Below are positions 36,300 to 45,252 of a DNA stretch of 64,000 bases, piece after piece. The stretch spans positions 248,001-312,000 of the forward strand of contig NZ_CP049616.1 of NCBI RefSeq assembly GCF_011068285.1, given 5' to 3'. Every line of letters starts with the position of its first letter. The stretch's first letter is position 1. The notes beneath the pieces are model-generated. The model ran no database searches. It was given only the letters and a program-made list of their open reading frames with translations, and was not told the origin of the DNA. This DNA comes from Flagellimonas oceani (GTDB lineage Bacteria > Bacteroidota > Bacteroidia > Flavobacteriales > Flavobacteriaceae). Both the position numbers and the translations under genes were made by a program.

Positions 36300-36929
36300 G
36301 TGACTTTTTTAAAAAAACTGTTTCTAATACTTGTAAGTAACCCCGACAAAGCGTTTTTGGAAAAGGAAGACTTACACGTACATCTTTCTGATGAGGAACT
36401 GGTGAAGCAGATTGTGGCGGACAACGACCCCATGTTGTTTGGGTTGTTGTACGACCGCTATGTTAAAATGGTCTACAACAAATGTTACGGATTCGCAAAA
36501 TCTGCGGACGAAGCGGAGGATCTAACACAGGACGTGTTCCTCCAGCTTTTTATCAAACTTCGGACCTTTAAGGGTAAATCGAAGTTTTCTACTTGGCTGT
36601 ATTCTTTTACCTATAATTTTTGTGTCAATTATGTCAATCGGAACAAGCAACTGAAAATACGGGACAAGTCCGTACAAGTTGAAAAAACCGAACATAAGCT
36701 TACCGAAGAGGTGCCCGATGAGAGCTTGTTCGAGATGAAAGCCGACAAGCTCAAAAAATGTTTGGAGATCATCTCGGCAGAAGACAGGTCCATTTTGTTG
36801 CTCAAATATCAAGATGGGGCCAGTATCAAAGATCTTGTGAACTTAATGGATATAGGGGAGAGCGCGGTCAAAATGCGGCTTAAAAGAGCCAAGGAAAGAC
36901 TATTGGAAATCTATAATACCCTCGAATAG
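36300..36929 (+). CDS. ECF-type RNA polymerase sigma factor
   Basis: This 209-residue protein has sigma-70 region 2 (LLYDRYVKMVYNKCYGFAKS, DLTQDVFLQLFIKLRTFKGK, FSTWLYSFTYNFCVNYVNR) and region 4 (LLLKYQDGASIKDLVNLMDI, AVKMRLKRAKERLLE). The start is GTG at 36300. A 62-residue gene begins at the base after its stop and the MscS channel follows 35 bp later, so the sigma factor may control a membrane-stress response; that is inference from gene order. Confidence 0.88.
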   Translation: MTFLKKLFLILVSNPDKAFLEKEDLHVHLSDEELVKQIVADNDPMLFGLLYDRYVKMVYNKCYGFAKSADEAEDLTQDVFLQLFIKLRTFKGKSKFSTWLYSFTYNFCVNYVNRNKQLKIRDKSVQVEKTEHKLTEEVPDESLFEMKADKLKKCLEIISAEDRSILLLKYQDGASIKDLVNLMDIGESAVKMRLKRAKERLLEIYNTLE

Positions 36930-37118
36930 ATGGCAAAGAAACACAAAAACCCATTTAAAGAGCTGGAAGCCTCCTTGCACGAGGCCCCGCCCGAAATGAA
37001 ACAAAAAGTGATGAACGACATTGCCGCGGCAAAGTTGATCATGGACATGGCTTCTTTGTTCTCTATCAATTTGGGAGATGCTTTGCGTAAACTTTTCCGA
37101 ACCCTTGGGGATAACTAA
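36930..37118 (+). CDS. 62-residue protein coupled to ECF sigma gene
   Basis: This small basic/helical protein (MAKKHKNPFKELEASLHEAP, then MNDIAAAKLIMDMASLFSIN, ending RTLGDN) begins immediately after the sigma-factor stop codon and has no membrane span. Direct abutment means translational coupling. It could modulate the sigma factor, but no family is recognised. It is too short to exclude a spurious call, though its start and amino-acid make-up look real. Confidence 0.6.
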   Translation: MAKKHKNPFKELEASLHEAPPEMKQKVMNDIAAAKLIMDMASLFSINLGDALRKLFRTLGDN

Positions 37119-37153
37119 TCAACAAACTGAACACAATAAATAAAACAACAACT

Positions 37154-37981
37154 ATGGAGACTATTAATGAATGGAAAAACGTGACCCTTGACTCACTCTC
37201 GGGCATGGGTAGAGAAATGGCATTGGCATTTCCCAAAATATTTGGGGCCATCGTAATTTTATTATTAGGTTGGATTACCATAAAAATATTGCTATTTCTT
37301 TTGAGAAAAATCCTAAAATTGGCCAAGGTGGATATGCTCAACGATAAGATAAATGGCATGGATGTGACCGGTAAGGGTGATCTTGAAGTGGATGTTATAA
37401 AAATTATATTGGGCTTTGTCCGGTGGTTTTTGATATTGGTCTTTTTGATTGTGGCCGCCGATATCCTGGATTGGAAGATCATTTCTCAGGAAATAGGCAA
37501 TCTGTTGCACTATTTACCTCGATTCTTTAGTGCATTGGCCCTATTGATGCTTGGTTTTTACATTGGCAATTTTGTGAAGAGAACCATTAAACGATTGTTC
37601 GATTCGTTCGAATTCGGTGGGTCCAACCTTGTGAGCAACCTGTTTTTTTATGTAATAGTCATTTTCATGTCCATTACCGCATTGAACCAGGCAGGGGTGG
37701 ATACCACCATCATAACCAATAATATTACTTTGATTTTCGGCTCCTTTCTTTTGGCCTTTGCCTTGGGTGTTGGACTGGGCTCTCGCGAGATAGTGGCCGA
37801 TATTCTTCGGGCATTTTATATCCGGAAAACCTATGTAGTGGGGGATAGGATCGTAATTGGCGGTGATGAGGGAACCATTAAATCCATAGAAAACAATAGT
37901 TTAACGTTGGAGACAAGGACCGGTAAGTATGTGATTCCTATCAAAGATGTAATGTCGCAAAAAGTGGAGATTAAATCGTAA
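37154..37981 (+). CDS. MscS family mechanosensitive ion channel
   Basis: This 275-residue protein has an N-terminal amphipathic part, then four hydrophobic segments. The pore-lining segment is LLAFALGVGLGSREIVADIL with the cytoplasmic beta domain start IRKTYVVGDRIVIGGDEGTI, SIENNSLTLETRTGKYVIPI. It relieves turgor on hypo-osmotic shock. The C-terminal alpha/beta cage is truncated compared with E. coli MscS. It follows the ECF sigma operon by 35 bp. Confidence 0.9.
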   Translation: METINEWKNVTLDSLSGMGREMALAFPKIFGAIVILLLGWITIKILLFLLRKILKLAKVDMLNDKINGMDVTGKGDLEVDVIKIILGFVRWFLILVFLIVAADILDWKIISQEIGNLLHYLPRFFSALALLMLGFYIGNFVKRTIKRLFDSFEFGGSNLVSNLFFYVIVIFMSITALNQAGVDTTIITNNITLIFGSFLLAFALGVGLGSREIVADILRAFYIRKTYVVGDRIVIGGDEGTIKSIENNSLTLETRTGKYVIPIKDVMSQKVEIKS

Positions 37982-38028
37982 TCTTGGCATTGTGGTGAAC
38001 AAGTGGGGAAACTTCCTTGGAATTTGAT

Positions 38029-38036
38029 TATTTTTG
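38029..38036 (+). promoter_or_regulatory. putative -7 box of the clpP gene
   Basis: TATTTTTG matches TAnnTTTG exactly, 21 bp before the clpP ATG. Confidence 0.4.
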
Positions 38037-38057
38037 AAGTCTTACAACACGTAAAAA

Positions 38058-38606
38058 ATGAGTTCAAAAAAAGGAAAAGTTCAGGAATTGATCCAAGAAA
38101 AACTGTTAGAAGACCGTAAAGTCTTCCTTTGGGGCCAAGTAGATGATGATTCTGCAAAGCACGTAATCGACAGATTGCTGTATTTGGATATGTTGAACAA
38201 CAAAGAGATTCAATTGATCATCAATAGCCCGGGAGGCTACGTAACCTCCGGTTTTGCCATTTACGATACCATTAAACAGATAAAAAGCCCTGTGAGCACG
38301 GTATGCTCCGGTCTGGCGGCCTCTATGGGTTCCATACTTTTATCCGTAGGGGAAAAAGGTAGGAGGTTTATCCAGCCTCACGCCCGTGTCATGATCCACC
38401 AACCAAGTGGCGGAGCAAGGGGACAGGCTTCAAACATTGAGATACAGGCAAGGGAAATTATCAAGACCAAGGAACTGGGAGCTAAAATTCTATCGGAAAA
38501 TTGCGGACAGTCCTATGATAAGGTCATGAAAGATTTTGATCGTGATTACTGGATGAGTGCCGAAGAATCGGTGGAATACGGTATTGTTGATGAGATCCTC
38601 AAATAG
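38058..38606 (+). CDS. clpP: ClpP-like serine protease (second-type, unlinked to clpX)
   Basis: This 182-residue protein has the ClpP catalytic triad at the right spacing: Ser89 (GLAASMGSILL), His114 (RVMIHQPSGG) and Asp163 (DRDYWMS). Landmarks also include LIINSPGGYVTSG and EYGIVDEIL. It is shorter than the usual flavobacterial ClpP and no clpX, clpA or tig gene is nearby. It may be an accessory paralogue that mixes with the main ClpP or pairs with another ATPase. Confidence 0.9.
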   Translation: MSSKKGKVQELIQEKLLEDRKVFLWGQVDDDSAKHVIDRLLYLDMLNNKEIQLIINSPGGYVTSGFAIYDTIKQIKSPVSTVCSGLAASMGSILLSVGEKGRRFIQPHARVMIHQPSGGARGQASNIEIQAREIIKTKELGAKILSENCGQSYDKVMKDFDRDYWMSAEESVEYGIVDEILK

Positions 38607-38631
38607 AGCAACAAGAACATTTTAAAAAGTG

Positions 38632-38666
38632 AAAAGTCCTTCGCAACGTATTGTGAAGGACTTTTT
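38632..38666 (+). terminator. Rho-independent terminator after clpP
   Basis: A 15-bp stem (AAAAGTCCTTCGCAA / TTGTGAAGGACTTTT, one G-U pair) around CGTA, ending in five or more T. Confidence 0.85.
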
Positions 38667-38745
38667 ATATATAGACGCCGAAGCGGGATATTTTAAGATA
38701 TATACGGTGGCGAAGATTTCGCTGGATATTAAAGGATTGTTAAAA

Positions 38746-40278
38746 TCAAAAATCATCGGGATTTTGTATGATTTTTTCTGCCCTTTCCTGCAACTCGGTC
38801 AGCTCCCCTTTGTTTTTCTTTTCCAGCAAGCTCAACATCATCGACATGCGCTGGTTGTTCTTAAAATGCGCTTTCTTCGCTTCTAAAAAGTTCCAGTACA
38901 GCGAATTGAACGGACAGGAGTTCTCTCCTGACTTCACAGTATGGCTATAAACACATTCCTTACAATAATTGCCCATTTTATTGATGTAATTCGCGCTGCT
39001 CACATAGGGTTTGGTGGCTACGAGTCCCCCATCCGCAAATTGGCTCATACCACGGGTGTTGGTAATCTCTACCCATTCAAGGGCATCAATGTACACGCCC
39101 AAATACCAGGCATCCACCTCGTCGGGGTCGATTTGGGAGAGCAGGGCATAATTACCGATCACCATTAATCGCTGGATGTGATGGGCATAGGCATTGTCCA
39201 AGCTTTGCGTAATGGCTTTGTGCAGACAGTTCATTTTTGTTTTTCCCGTCCAAAAGAAATCGGGGAGAGGGTTGTGGTTGTCCAATTTGTTCAATTTGGC
39301 ATAGCCGGGCATTTCTTTCCAATACACTCCGCGCATGTATTCGCGCCAACCCAGAATTTGACGAACAAAGCCCTCGACCTGAGAAATGTCTATTTCATCT
39401 TTATGGGCGTGGTAATAATCTACCACCGTATCAATAACTTCTTTGGGCGAAAGCATTTTACTGTTCATTCCGAAGGACAATCGGGAATGGAACAGGTATT
39501 TTTCCCGGGTATGCAAGGCATCTTGGTAATCTCCAAAATGTTTCAATAAATCGGAGCAGAAAAAGTCCAACAACTCTTTGCACTCTTCGTATGTTGTGGG
39601 CCAGGGAAAATTGTTTGCATCAATGTTGCCAAAAGTGACCACCTTCGCATTTTTGATTTCTTCCAAAAGGTCACTGACATCTTTATTAAAGGAAAGTTCC
39701 TTTGGAATTTTTGGAGAACCGTCCCATTTTTTTCGATTACTCTGGTCAAAGTTCCATTTTCCGCCTTCGGGCTGGTCGTTTGCCATCAAAATATGGTGTT
39801 TCTTCCGCATCATCCTATAGAAACTTTCCATCAATAGTTGTTTCTTGCCCTTAAAGTGATTTTTCAGCTCATCCCTGCTGGTGTAAAAGTGTTCCGTGTC
39901 AAAAGCTTCGGAAGGAATGGCTATGGATCTGCAGATTTCTTGGAGCTGTTGGTCCAATCGGTATTCGTCCGGCAATTGGTATTCAAACTTTTTGATCTTG
40001 TGCTCGGATATGGTCTGTTTTATAAGCTCGGGTAACTTCTGGGGATTGTTTTTATCTCCAATTTTGAAGTAGATTATATAATGCCCCTCGTCTTCGAGTT
40101 CACTCGCAAAATTCCGCATGGCTTGGAAAAACCCCACTACTTTTTGAATGTGATGTTTTACATAATCCGTTTCCTGCCGCATTTCGGCCATAAGGTATAA
40201 ATGGTCGTCATTCACTTGATCTAACCAGCTATGGGAAAGATTGAGCTGATCGCCAAGGATAAGTCTAAGTGTTTTCAT
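38746..40278 (-). CDS. FeS-type cryptochrome/photolyase (bacterial (6-4) photolyase-like)
   Basis: This 510-residue protein belongs to the deoxyribodipyrimidine photolyase-related group exemplified by Agrobacterium PhrB, which repairs (6-4) photoproducts using FAD and a [4Fe-4S] cluster. It opens with RLILGDQLNLSHSWL. The four expected cluster cysteines are visible: one in TKMNCLHKAI, two in YCKECVYSH and one in NSCPFNSLYW. FAD-region wording such as GWREYMRGVYW and LSQIDPDEVDAWYLGVYIDA is also present. It begins 3 bp after the DASH gene stop, hence one operon. Confidence 0.88.
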   Translation of the reverse strand: MKTLRLILGDQLNLSHSWLDQVNDDHLYLMAEMRQETDYVKHHIQKVVGFFQAMRNFASELEDEGHYIIYFKIGDKNNPQKLPELIKQTISEHKIKKFEYQLPDEYRLDQQLQEICRSIAIPSEAFDTEHFYTSRDELKNHFKGKKQLLMESFYRMMRKKHHILMANDQPEGGKWNFDQSNRKKWDGSPKIPKELSFNKDVSDLLEEIKNAKVVTFGNIDANNFPWPTTYEECKELLDFFCSDLLKHFGDYQDALHTREKYLFHSRLSFGMNSKMLSPKEVIDTVVDYYHAHKDEIDISQVEGFVRQILGWREYMRGVYWKEMPGYAKLNKLDNHNPLPDFFWTGKTKMNCLHKAITQSLDNAYAHHIQRLMVIGNYALLSQIDPDEVDAWYLGVYIDALEWVEITNTRGMSQFADGGLVATKPYVSSANYINKMGNYCKECVYSHTVKSGENSCPFNSLYWNFLEAKKAHFKNNQRMSMMLSLLEKKNKGELTELQERAEKIIQNPDDF

Positions 40279-40281
40279 GAA

Positions 40282-41580
40282 TCAAAATAAAGTCGGTTGC
40301 AGCCAAAGGCGTTGGAACTTTTTGTTCGGGTCGTACATCTCCGCCTGCCTTTTGGTATTAAAAATTCTGTTGCGAGTGTCGTTGCCCACGCCGCTGTTGT
40401 ACATCCAATTGCCCCAATTGCTGTGCACATCGTAATCAATGAGCATCGCTTCAAAATAAGAAGCTCCAATGCGCCAATCCTCTTTAAGGTGCTTGGACCA
40501 ATAACTTGCTACATTTTGTCGGCCACGGTTGCTCATCCAGCCTGTTTGTTGAATCTCTATCATATTGGCATTTACAAAATCGTCATCCGTATTTCCGTTG
40601 ATCCAGTCGTGTTTGGCAGCTTCATTGGAGTTCCAATCATAAGCTTTGTGGAGAATACCATCAATTTTAAAGATTTGGTTACCGTGCTTTAGGGAAACAT
40701 ATTTGAAATAGTCCCGCCAAATAAGCTCAAAAATCAACCAATAGGTATCCTGATTCTTTTTGATCTCATTTTCAAAACGTTTTATTTCCCAATATATCGT
40801 ACGGGCGGAAATACTGCCATTGGCCAACCAAGGTGAGAATTTAGAGCTGTAATCGGCACCTACCAGTCCATTTCTTGTTTTTTTATAATAAGCCAGCTTT
40901 TTGGTGTCCCAAAAATAGTGCTGCATACGGTTTAAGGCATTGTCCTCACCTCCTTTAAACGGAAAGGCCGATTTGGGGTCCGTTTCAAAATTGGAGAAGC
41001 CAAGTTGTTTCAATGTAGGTATCTCCGTTGTCGGTTCCACTCGATTTTCTATGCCGAATGCTCTTGGTTTATCAAAGCATGGTCTTACTTGAGCTTGTTT
41101 TTCGCATTTTTTACGGAAAGCCGTAAATACCTGTGGAATCTGTTCATAGGAATCAAAAGGAATGTCTTCGGGGTGAAAAAGAAACTGGTCAAAGGTTTTG
41201 TGGAAAGTGACCGTTTCAGAAACGCGCTTTTGAGTTTCTTGAATCACATGTGCCTCTTCGGAAGTCCATTCATTTTGCAGAAAAACTTGACTGATGTTGA
41301 AGTGTTCCACCAACTCGGGAATTCTGTCCTCTGGTTTTTCGTGATAAACCAATAAGGAAATGTTGTGTTGTTCGAGATTTGTTTTTAATTGATGCACCGA
41401 TTCCAATAAGAATTTGGCCCGAAAACGTTCTGTTTTTTTAAATCCAAACGGCCCTATTTGGAATTGTCTGGGGTCAAAAAAATAAACGGCTATCAATCTA
41501 TCGGCCCGGCCCGCTAAATGTAGCGCTTCGTTATCATGAATCCGAAGGTTGTTCCCGAACCAAATAAGGCTAGTGTTCAT
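40282..41580 (-). CDS. DASH-family cryptochrome
   Basis: This 432-residue flavoprotein of the photolyase superfamily repairs cyclobutane dimers in single-stranded DNA or acts as a photoreceptor. Start is the ATG giving [20 protein letters not shown]. The remaining 60 codons of the longer open frame overlap the DUF2256 gene in another frame. Landmarks are [62 protein letters not shown] and [20 protein letters not shown]. The antenna-domain motif reads WFGNNLR instead of the usual WFRNDLR. Its ATG is inside the DUF2256 3' end. Confidence 0.92.
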   Translation of the reverse strand: MNTSLIWFGNNLRIHDNEALHLAGRADRLIAVYFFDPRQFQIGPFGFKKTERFRAKFLLESVHQLKTNLEQHNISLLVYHEKPEDRIPELVEHFNISQVFLQNEWTSEEAHVIQETQKRVSETVTFHKTFDQFLFHPEDIPFDSYEQIPQVFTAFRKKCEKQAQVRPCFDKPRAFGIENRVEPTTEIPTLKQLGFSNFETDPKSAFPFKGGEDNALNRMQHYFWDTKKLAYYKKTRNGLVGADYSSKFSPWLANGSISARTIYWEIKRFENEIKKNQDTYWLIFELIWRDYFKYVSLKHGNQIFKIDGILHKAYDWNSNEAAKHDWINGNTDDDFVNANMIEIQQTGWMSNRGRQNVASYWSKHLKEDWRIGASYFEAMLIDYDVHSNWGNWMYNSGVGNDTRNRIFNTKRQAEMYDPNKKFQRLWLQPTLF

Positions 41581-41716
41581 TCTTGTTTTTATTTTTTCTG
41601 CATCTTTCACTACAATAAATGACCTGTTCCCAATCTTTCGCCCACTTTTTTCTCCAAGCAAAGGGTCTTTTACAAATGGGACATGTTTTAGTGGCCAAAT
41701 ACGGTTTCTTGTGCAC
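41570..41716 (-). CDS. DUF2256 zinc-finger-like protein (48 residues)
   Basis: I found this short gene by reading the minus strand in the frame next to the DASH cryptochrome. It encodes about 48 residues with the DUF2256 pattern: [40 protein letters not shown]. Four cysteines (C12, C15, C35, C39) can bind one zinc ion. GTG at 41716 or TTG at 41719 must be the start, since a TAA lies three codons further up. Its last 11 bp overlap the DASH ATG. DUF2256 genes are commonly next to or fused with cryptochrome/photolyase genes; the role is unknown. Confidence 0.82.
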   Translation of the reverse strand: MHKKPYLATKTCPICKRPFAWRKKWAKDWEQVIYCSERCRKNKNKNEH

Positions 41717-41860
41717 CAATTCAATTTATTGTTTAATAAAAATAATAAAAAATTAAACAAAAATGAATTGTGTTAAGTGAAACCTGGTTGCCGGATCGGT
41801 TTAACGAGCAAAATGCTTATTTTTACTGCTTTAATCAGAATTAGGCCCATTGGGGCATTT

Positions 41861-43207
41861 ATGGCACAGACTCCAAAAAATATAGCCATCATCGGTTCCG
41901 GATTGGTGGGTTCCCTATTAGCAATATATCTTCGAAGAATTGGACATCAGGTTACCGTTTTTGATAGAAGACCGGATATTAGGACCATCAAGTTTTCGGG
42001 GAGGTCCATTAACTTGGCCATGAGCAACCGCGGTTGGCGCTCCTTAGATGAGGTCGGTATCGGTAAGAAAATCAAGGAGATTGCCATTCCACTGGATAAA
42101 AGGGCCATGCACGTGAACGATAAACCCGTGTATTTTCAGAAATATGGTAAGGATGGTGAGGCCATTTGGTCCATTTCGCGGGGAATTCTTAACAAGCGTA
42201 TGATCGATTTGGCAGAGGAGGAGGGAGCTGTTTTTCGATTTAATGAAAAGGTTTGGGACGTTGATTTACCAGATGCCAAAATCTATACGGGCGATACGGA
42301 AAAAAGTGAATGGAAGGAGTATCAGTATGACTTGATCTTTGGCTGTGATGGTGCTTTTTCAAGAGTTCGCCATAAAATGCAACGCCGTAGTAGGTTCAAT
42401 TATTCCCAAAACTTTATCGATGTCGGGTACAAGGAACTTACCATACCTGCCAATGAGAATGGCACGCACAAATTGGACAAGAACTCCTTCCATATATGGC
42501 CGCGGGGGGAATTTATGCTCATTGCCATGCCCAATATTGATGGCAGTTTTACCTGTACGCTGTTTTTGCCTTTTGAAGGCGAGATTTCTTTTGAGAGCAT
42601 GAAAACGGAGGATGACGCCAGGGAATTCTTTAAAAAGTACTTCCCGAACGTGCGGAAAGATATCGAAGACCTGACCAAGGACTTTTTCAACCACCCCACA
42701 AGTGCCATGGTAACCATGAAGTGCTACCCTTGGACGTACTGGGACAAAGTGGCTCTAGTGGGCGATTCGGCCCATGCCATCGTTCCCTTTTATGGGCAGG
42801 GCATGAACGCTGGTTTTGAGGATATCTATGTGCTCAACCAACTTATGGAAAAACACGGGGATAACTGGGAAACCATTTTTTCCGAATATCAGGAAGAACG
42901 CAAACCCAATGCAGATGCCATTGCAGAGCTCAGCTATAGGAACTTTATGGAAATGAGCAGTAAAACAGCTGATCCAAAGTTTCTGTTGCAAAAGAAGATT
43001 GAAAAACACTTTGCAAGCAAACACCCGGAAAAGTGGGTGCCCGTATACAGTCGTGTCACTTTTTCGGACAGACCTTATGCCGAAGCACTGGCAATCGGTG
43101 ATAGACAGGAGGCCATTATGCAACAAATAATGCAAACACCCAATATCGAGTCGCAATGGGATTCCAAGGAAGTGGAGAACAAAATTCTGGAACTTTTAAG
43201 AGATTAA
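41861..43207 (+). CDS. kmo: kynurenine 3-monooxygenase
   Basis: Kmo is an FAD-dependent hydroxylase converting L-kynurenine to 3-hydroxykynurenine with NADPH and O2. The 448-residue protein has the Rossmann loop IAIIGSGLVGSLLA, RSINLAMSNRGWRSLDEVGI, and the second FAD motif WDKVALVGDSAHAIVPFYGQG. A hydrophobic C-terminal anchor as in the eukaryotic enzyme is absent. Start ATG 41861 gives MAQTPKNIAIIG; the longer frame from 41777 has no support. With kynU it supplies the quinolinate branch of NAD synthesis. Confidence 0.96.
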   Translation: MAQTPKNIAIIGSGLVGSLLAIYLRRIGHQVTVFDRRPDIRTIKFSGRSINLAMSNRGWRSLDEVGIGKKIKEIAIPLDKRAMHVNDKPVYFQKYGKDGEAIWSISRGILNKRMIDLAEEEGAVFRFNEKVWDVDLPDAKIYTGDTEKSEWKEYQYDLIFGCDGAFSRVRHKMQRRSRFNYSQNFIDVGYKELTIPANENGTHKLDKNSFHIWPRGEFMLIAMPNIDGSFTCTLFLPFEGEISFESMKTEDDAREFFKKYFPNVRKDIEDLTKDFFNHPTSAMVTMKCYPWTYWDKVALVGDSAHAIVPFYGQGMNAGFEDIYVLNQLMEKHGDNWETIFSEYQEERKPNADAIAELSYRNFMEMSSKTADPKFLLQKKIEKHFASKHPEKWVPVYSRVTFSDRPYAEALAIGDRQEAIMQQIMQTPNIESQWDSKEVENKILELLRD

Positions 43208-43323
43208 GAGGTGGCATAGCTTGGATTTTGAGCGCAGCAAAAATTTCTTGAAACAAATTGTATATAAGGAAAAACCACTTTTAGCTTCGTTCACTTTCAC
43301 TTTTTAATGACAACTTCATAAAA

Positions 43324-43348
43324 AAAGCCACCCGAAAGAGGTGGCTTT
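43324..43348. terminator. bidirectional hairpin between kmo and the 43373 gene
   Basis: AAAGCCACC / GGTGGCTTT pairs around CGAAAGA, flanked by A-runs on one side and T-runs on the other, so it may serve both convergent genes. Confidence 0.8.
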
Positions 43349-43372
43349 ATAGATTTAATATGATAAGCGAGC

Positions 43373-44152
43373 TTAGATTTTTGCAAAAAGTTTTTCCATT
43401 CTTTCTTGCTCCTCTTCAGCTAAAAGTGGGTCGACCAAAATCCTTCCACTGTGCTCATCGGTAATTATTTTTTTGCGGGAAGCAATCTCAACCTGTACCT
43501 GTGGGGGAATGGTAAAGAACGAACCTCCGGAAGCGCCACGCTCCACTGGAACGACTGCCAAACCGTTTTTCACATTTTGGCGAATTCTTTTGTAGGCCTG
43601 CACCAAGCGATCTTCAATTTTTTCCTCATATTCTTCGGATTTCTTCAAAAGGGCTTTTTCCTCTTTCTCTGTTTCCGCAAGAATAGCGTCCAGTTCGCCT
43701 TTTTTGTGCTTTAAGTGGCTTTCACGTTCGGATAGTTTTTCCTTGGTGGTGGCGATCACTTCTTTTTTCTGCTCAATTTGTGCTTTGAACTCTTTAATGT
43801 TCTTTTCGGCCAATTGAATTTCCAGCTCTTGGAACTCCACTTCTTTGCTCAGGGAATTGAACTCGCGGCTGTTCCTTACATTTTTCTGCTGTTCGCTATA
43901 TTTTTTGATAAGCGCCTTGGACTCATCGATAAGATTTTTCTTGGCAGTGATCTCAAAGTTGACCGTTTCAACATCAGTTTTCAATTTGTCCATTCTGGTT
44001 TTAAGACCTAGGACTTCGTCTTCCAAGTCCTGTACTTCCAAAGGCAATTCGCCTCTAACGTTGCGGATTTCATCCACCCTAGAGTCAATAAGCTGCAAAT
44101 CGTACAATGCTCTCAATTTATCCTCTACAGTGCTTTCTTTCTTGTTCGCCAT
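43373..44152 (-). CDS. coiled-coil protein with degenerate C4 zinc ribbon
   Basis: This 259-residue protein is a long coiled coil (about residues 10-185: ELPLEVQDLEDEVLGLKTRM, then KSEEYEEKIEDRLVQAYKRI) followed by the C-terminal module that in other bacteria is a four-cysteine zinc ribbon (CslK/zf-RING_7 type). Here each cysteine is replaced: RGASGGSFFTIPP and ITDEHSGRILVD stand where CGGC and CEHCG are expected. The gene is co-oriented with Nif3 (5 bp away), its usual partner. The family has been linked to nucleic acid or membrane roles, without firm evidence. Confidence 0.85.
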   Translation of the reverse strand: MANKKESTVEDKLRALYDLQLIDSRVDEIRNVRGELPLEVQDLEDEVLGLKTRMDKLKTDVETVNFEITAKKNLIDESKALIKKYSEQQKNVRNSREFNSLSKEVEFQELEIQLAEKNIKEFKAQIEQKKEVIATTKEKLSERESHLKHKKGELDAILAETEKEEKALLKKSEEYEEKIEDRLVQAYKRIRQNVKNGLAVVPVERGASGGSFFTIPPQVQVEIASRKKIITDEHSGRILVDPLLAEEEQERMEKLFAKI

Positions 44153-44157
44153 ATATT

Positions 44158-45252
44158 TTATAAATACTTGATGGGATTCGTTATACTCTCCGATAAAGAG
44201 ACTGCAAAATTAGGAATTTTTTTCGTAAGATAATCAACCAATAAATCTTTTGTAAACTGCTCAGTTTCAAAGTGCCCCATATCGGCTATTACCAACTGGT
44301 TTTCGGCTTGGTAAAAATCATGGTATTTCAGGTCGGCGGTTACCAAAATATCGGCCCCGGCTCGCTTTGCGGCCCCAATGGCAAATGCCCCGCTACCCCC
44401 TAATACGGCGACTTTGTTTACCCTTTTTCCCAATAGTTTGGAGTGCCTCACCACGGAGGCGTCCATGCGTTTCTTGGCCATAAGGAGAAACTGTTCTTCG
44501 TCCATTTCATTTTCAAGATTGCCGATCATTCCCATGCCCAAATCCTGATTGGTATTCTCCAAGGTCAGTATTTCATAGGCAATTTCCTCATACGGATGGG
44601 CATCAAAAAGTGCCTTTAAAATGCCTTTCTCCTTTTCAAAAGAGAAAATTACATTGATTTGTGCCTCTTTTTCAAAATGGACCTCACCAACTTTTCCTAC
44701 AGATGGATTGGCACCGCTCTCGGCCTTAAAGCTACCAATGCCTTCCGAACTGTAGCTGCAATTACTGTATTTGCCAATTTCACCGGCACCGGCTTTAAAG
44801 AGTGCCAATTTTATACTTTCGGCATCGGCCAAAGGAGCGTAGGTGGTCAGTTTTTTGATGCTATTGGCCTTTGGAATCAGGATTTCGGGGTTTTTCAGCC
44901 CCAAAACCTCACAAATTTTGGCATTCACCCCCATTTTACTGTTGTCCAGCGCAGTGTGCATACTGTAAATGGCAATGTTATTGGCAATGGCCTTCAGCAC
45001 AACACGCTCAACATAGTTGCTTCCCGTCAATCTTTTTAATCCTTTAAAAATGATGGGATGGAAGCTTACGATCAGATTGCATTTTTTCTCAATGGCTTCG
45101 TCCACTACATTTTCCAACGTGTCCAAGGTAACCAAGACACCTTTAACGTTCATTTTGGGGTCGCCCACCAACAGACCCACGTTGTCAAAATCCTCGGCGT
45201 GTGCCAGGGGCGCCAATTCTTCAAGCACTTTTGCTATCTCGGTAACGGTCAT
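44158..45252 (-). CDS. Nif3-like dinuclear metal-binding protein
   Basis: This 364-residue protein is of the Nif3/YbgI family (GTP cyclohydrolase I type 2 annotation is common but unproven). Motifs LIVSFHPIIFKGLKRLTG, IYSMHTALDNSKMGVNAKIC and VADMGHFETEQFTKDLLVDY carry the His/Asp/Glu ligands of the di-metal centre. It has the inserted CutA-like domain typical of the longer Nif3 forms. The coiled-coil gene follows immediately and LpxK is divergent, with 48 bp between. Confidence 0.9.
   Translation of the reverse strand: MTVTEIAKVLEELAPLAHAEDFDNVGLLVGDPKMNVKGVLVTLDTLENVVDEAIEKKCNLIVSFHPIIFKGLKRLTGSNYVERVVLKAIANNIAIYSMHTALDNSKMGVNAKICEVLGLKNPEILIPKANSIKKLTTYAPLADAESIKLALFKAGAGEIGKYSNCSYSSEGIGSFKAESGANPSVGKVGEVHFEKEAQINVIFSFEKEKGILKALFDAHPYEEIAYEILTLENTNQDLGMGMIGNLENEMDEEQFLLMAKKRMDASVVRHSKLLGKRVNKVAVLGGSGAFAIGAAKRAGADILVTADLKYHDFYQAENQLVIADMGHFETEQFTKDLLVDYLTKKIPNFAVSLSESITNPIKYL

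Noticed and set aside
38629..38886. 85-residue frame after clpP on the plus strand
   Set aside because: It begins in the terminator hairpin and then runs antisense into the photolyase gene.
41581..41760. 60-residue N-terminal extension of the DASH cryptochrome
   Set aside because: The normal family start MNTSLIWF is at 41580 and the upstream DNA encodes DUF2256 in another frame.
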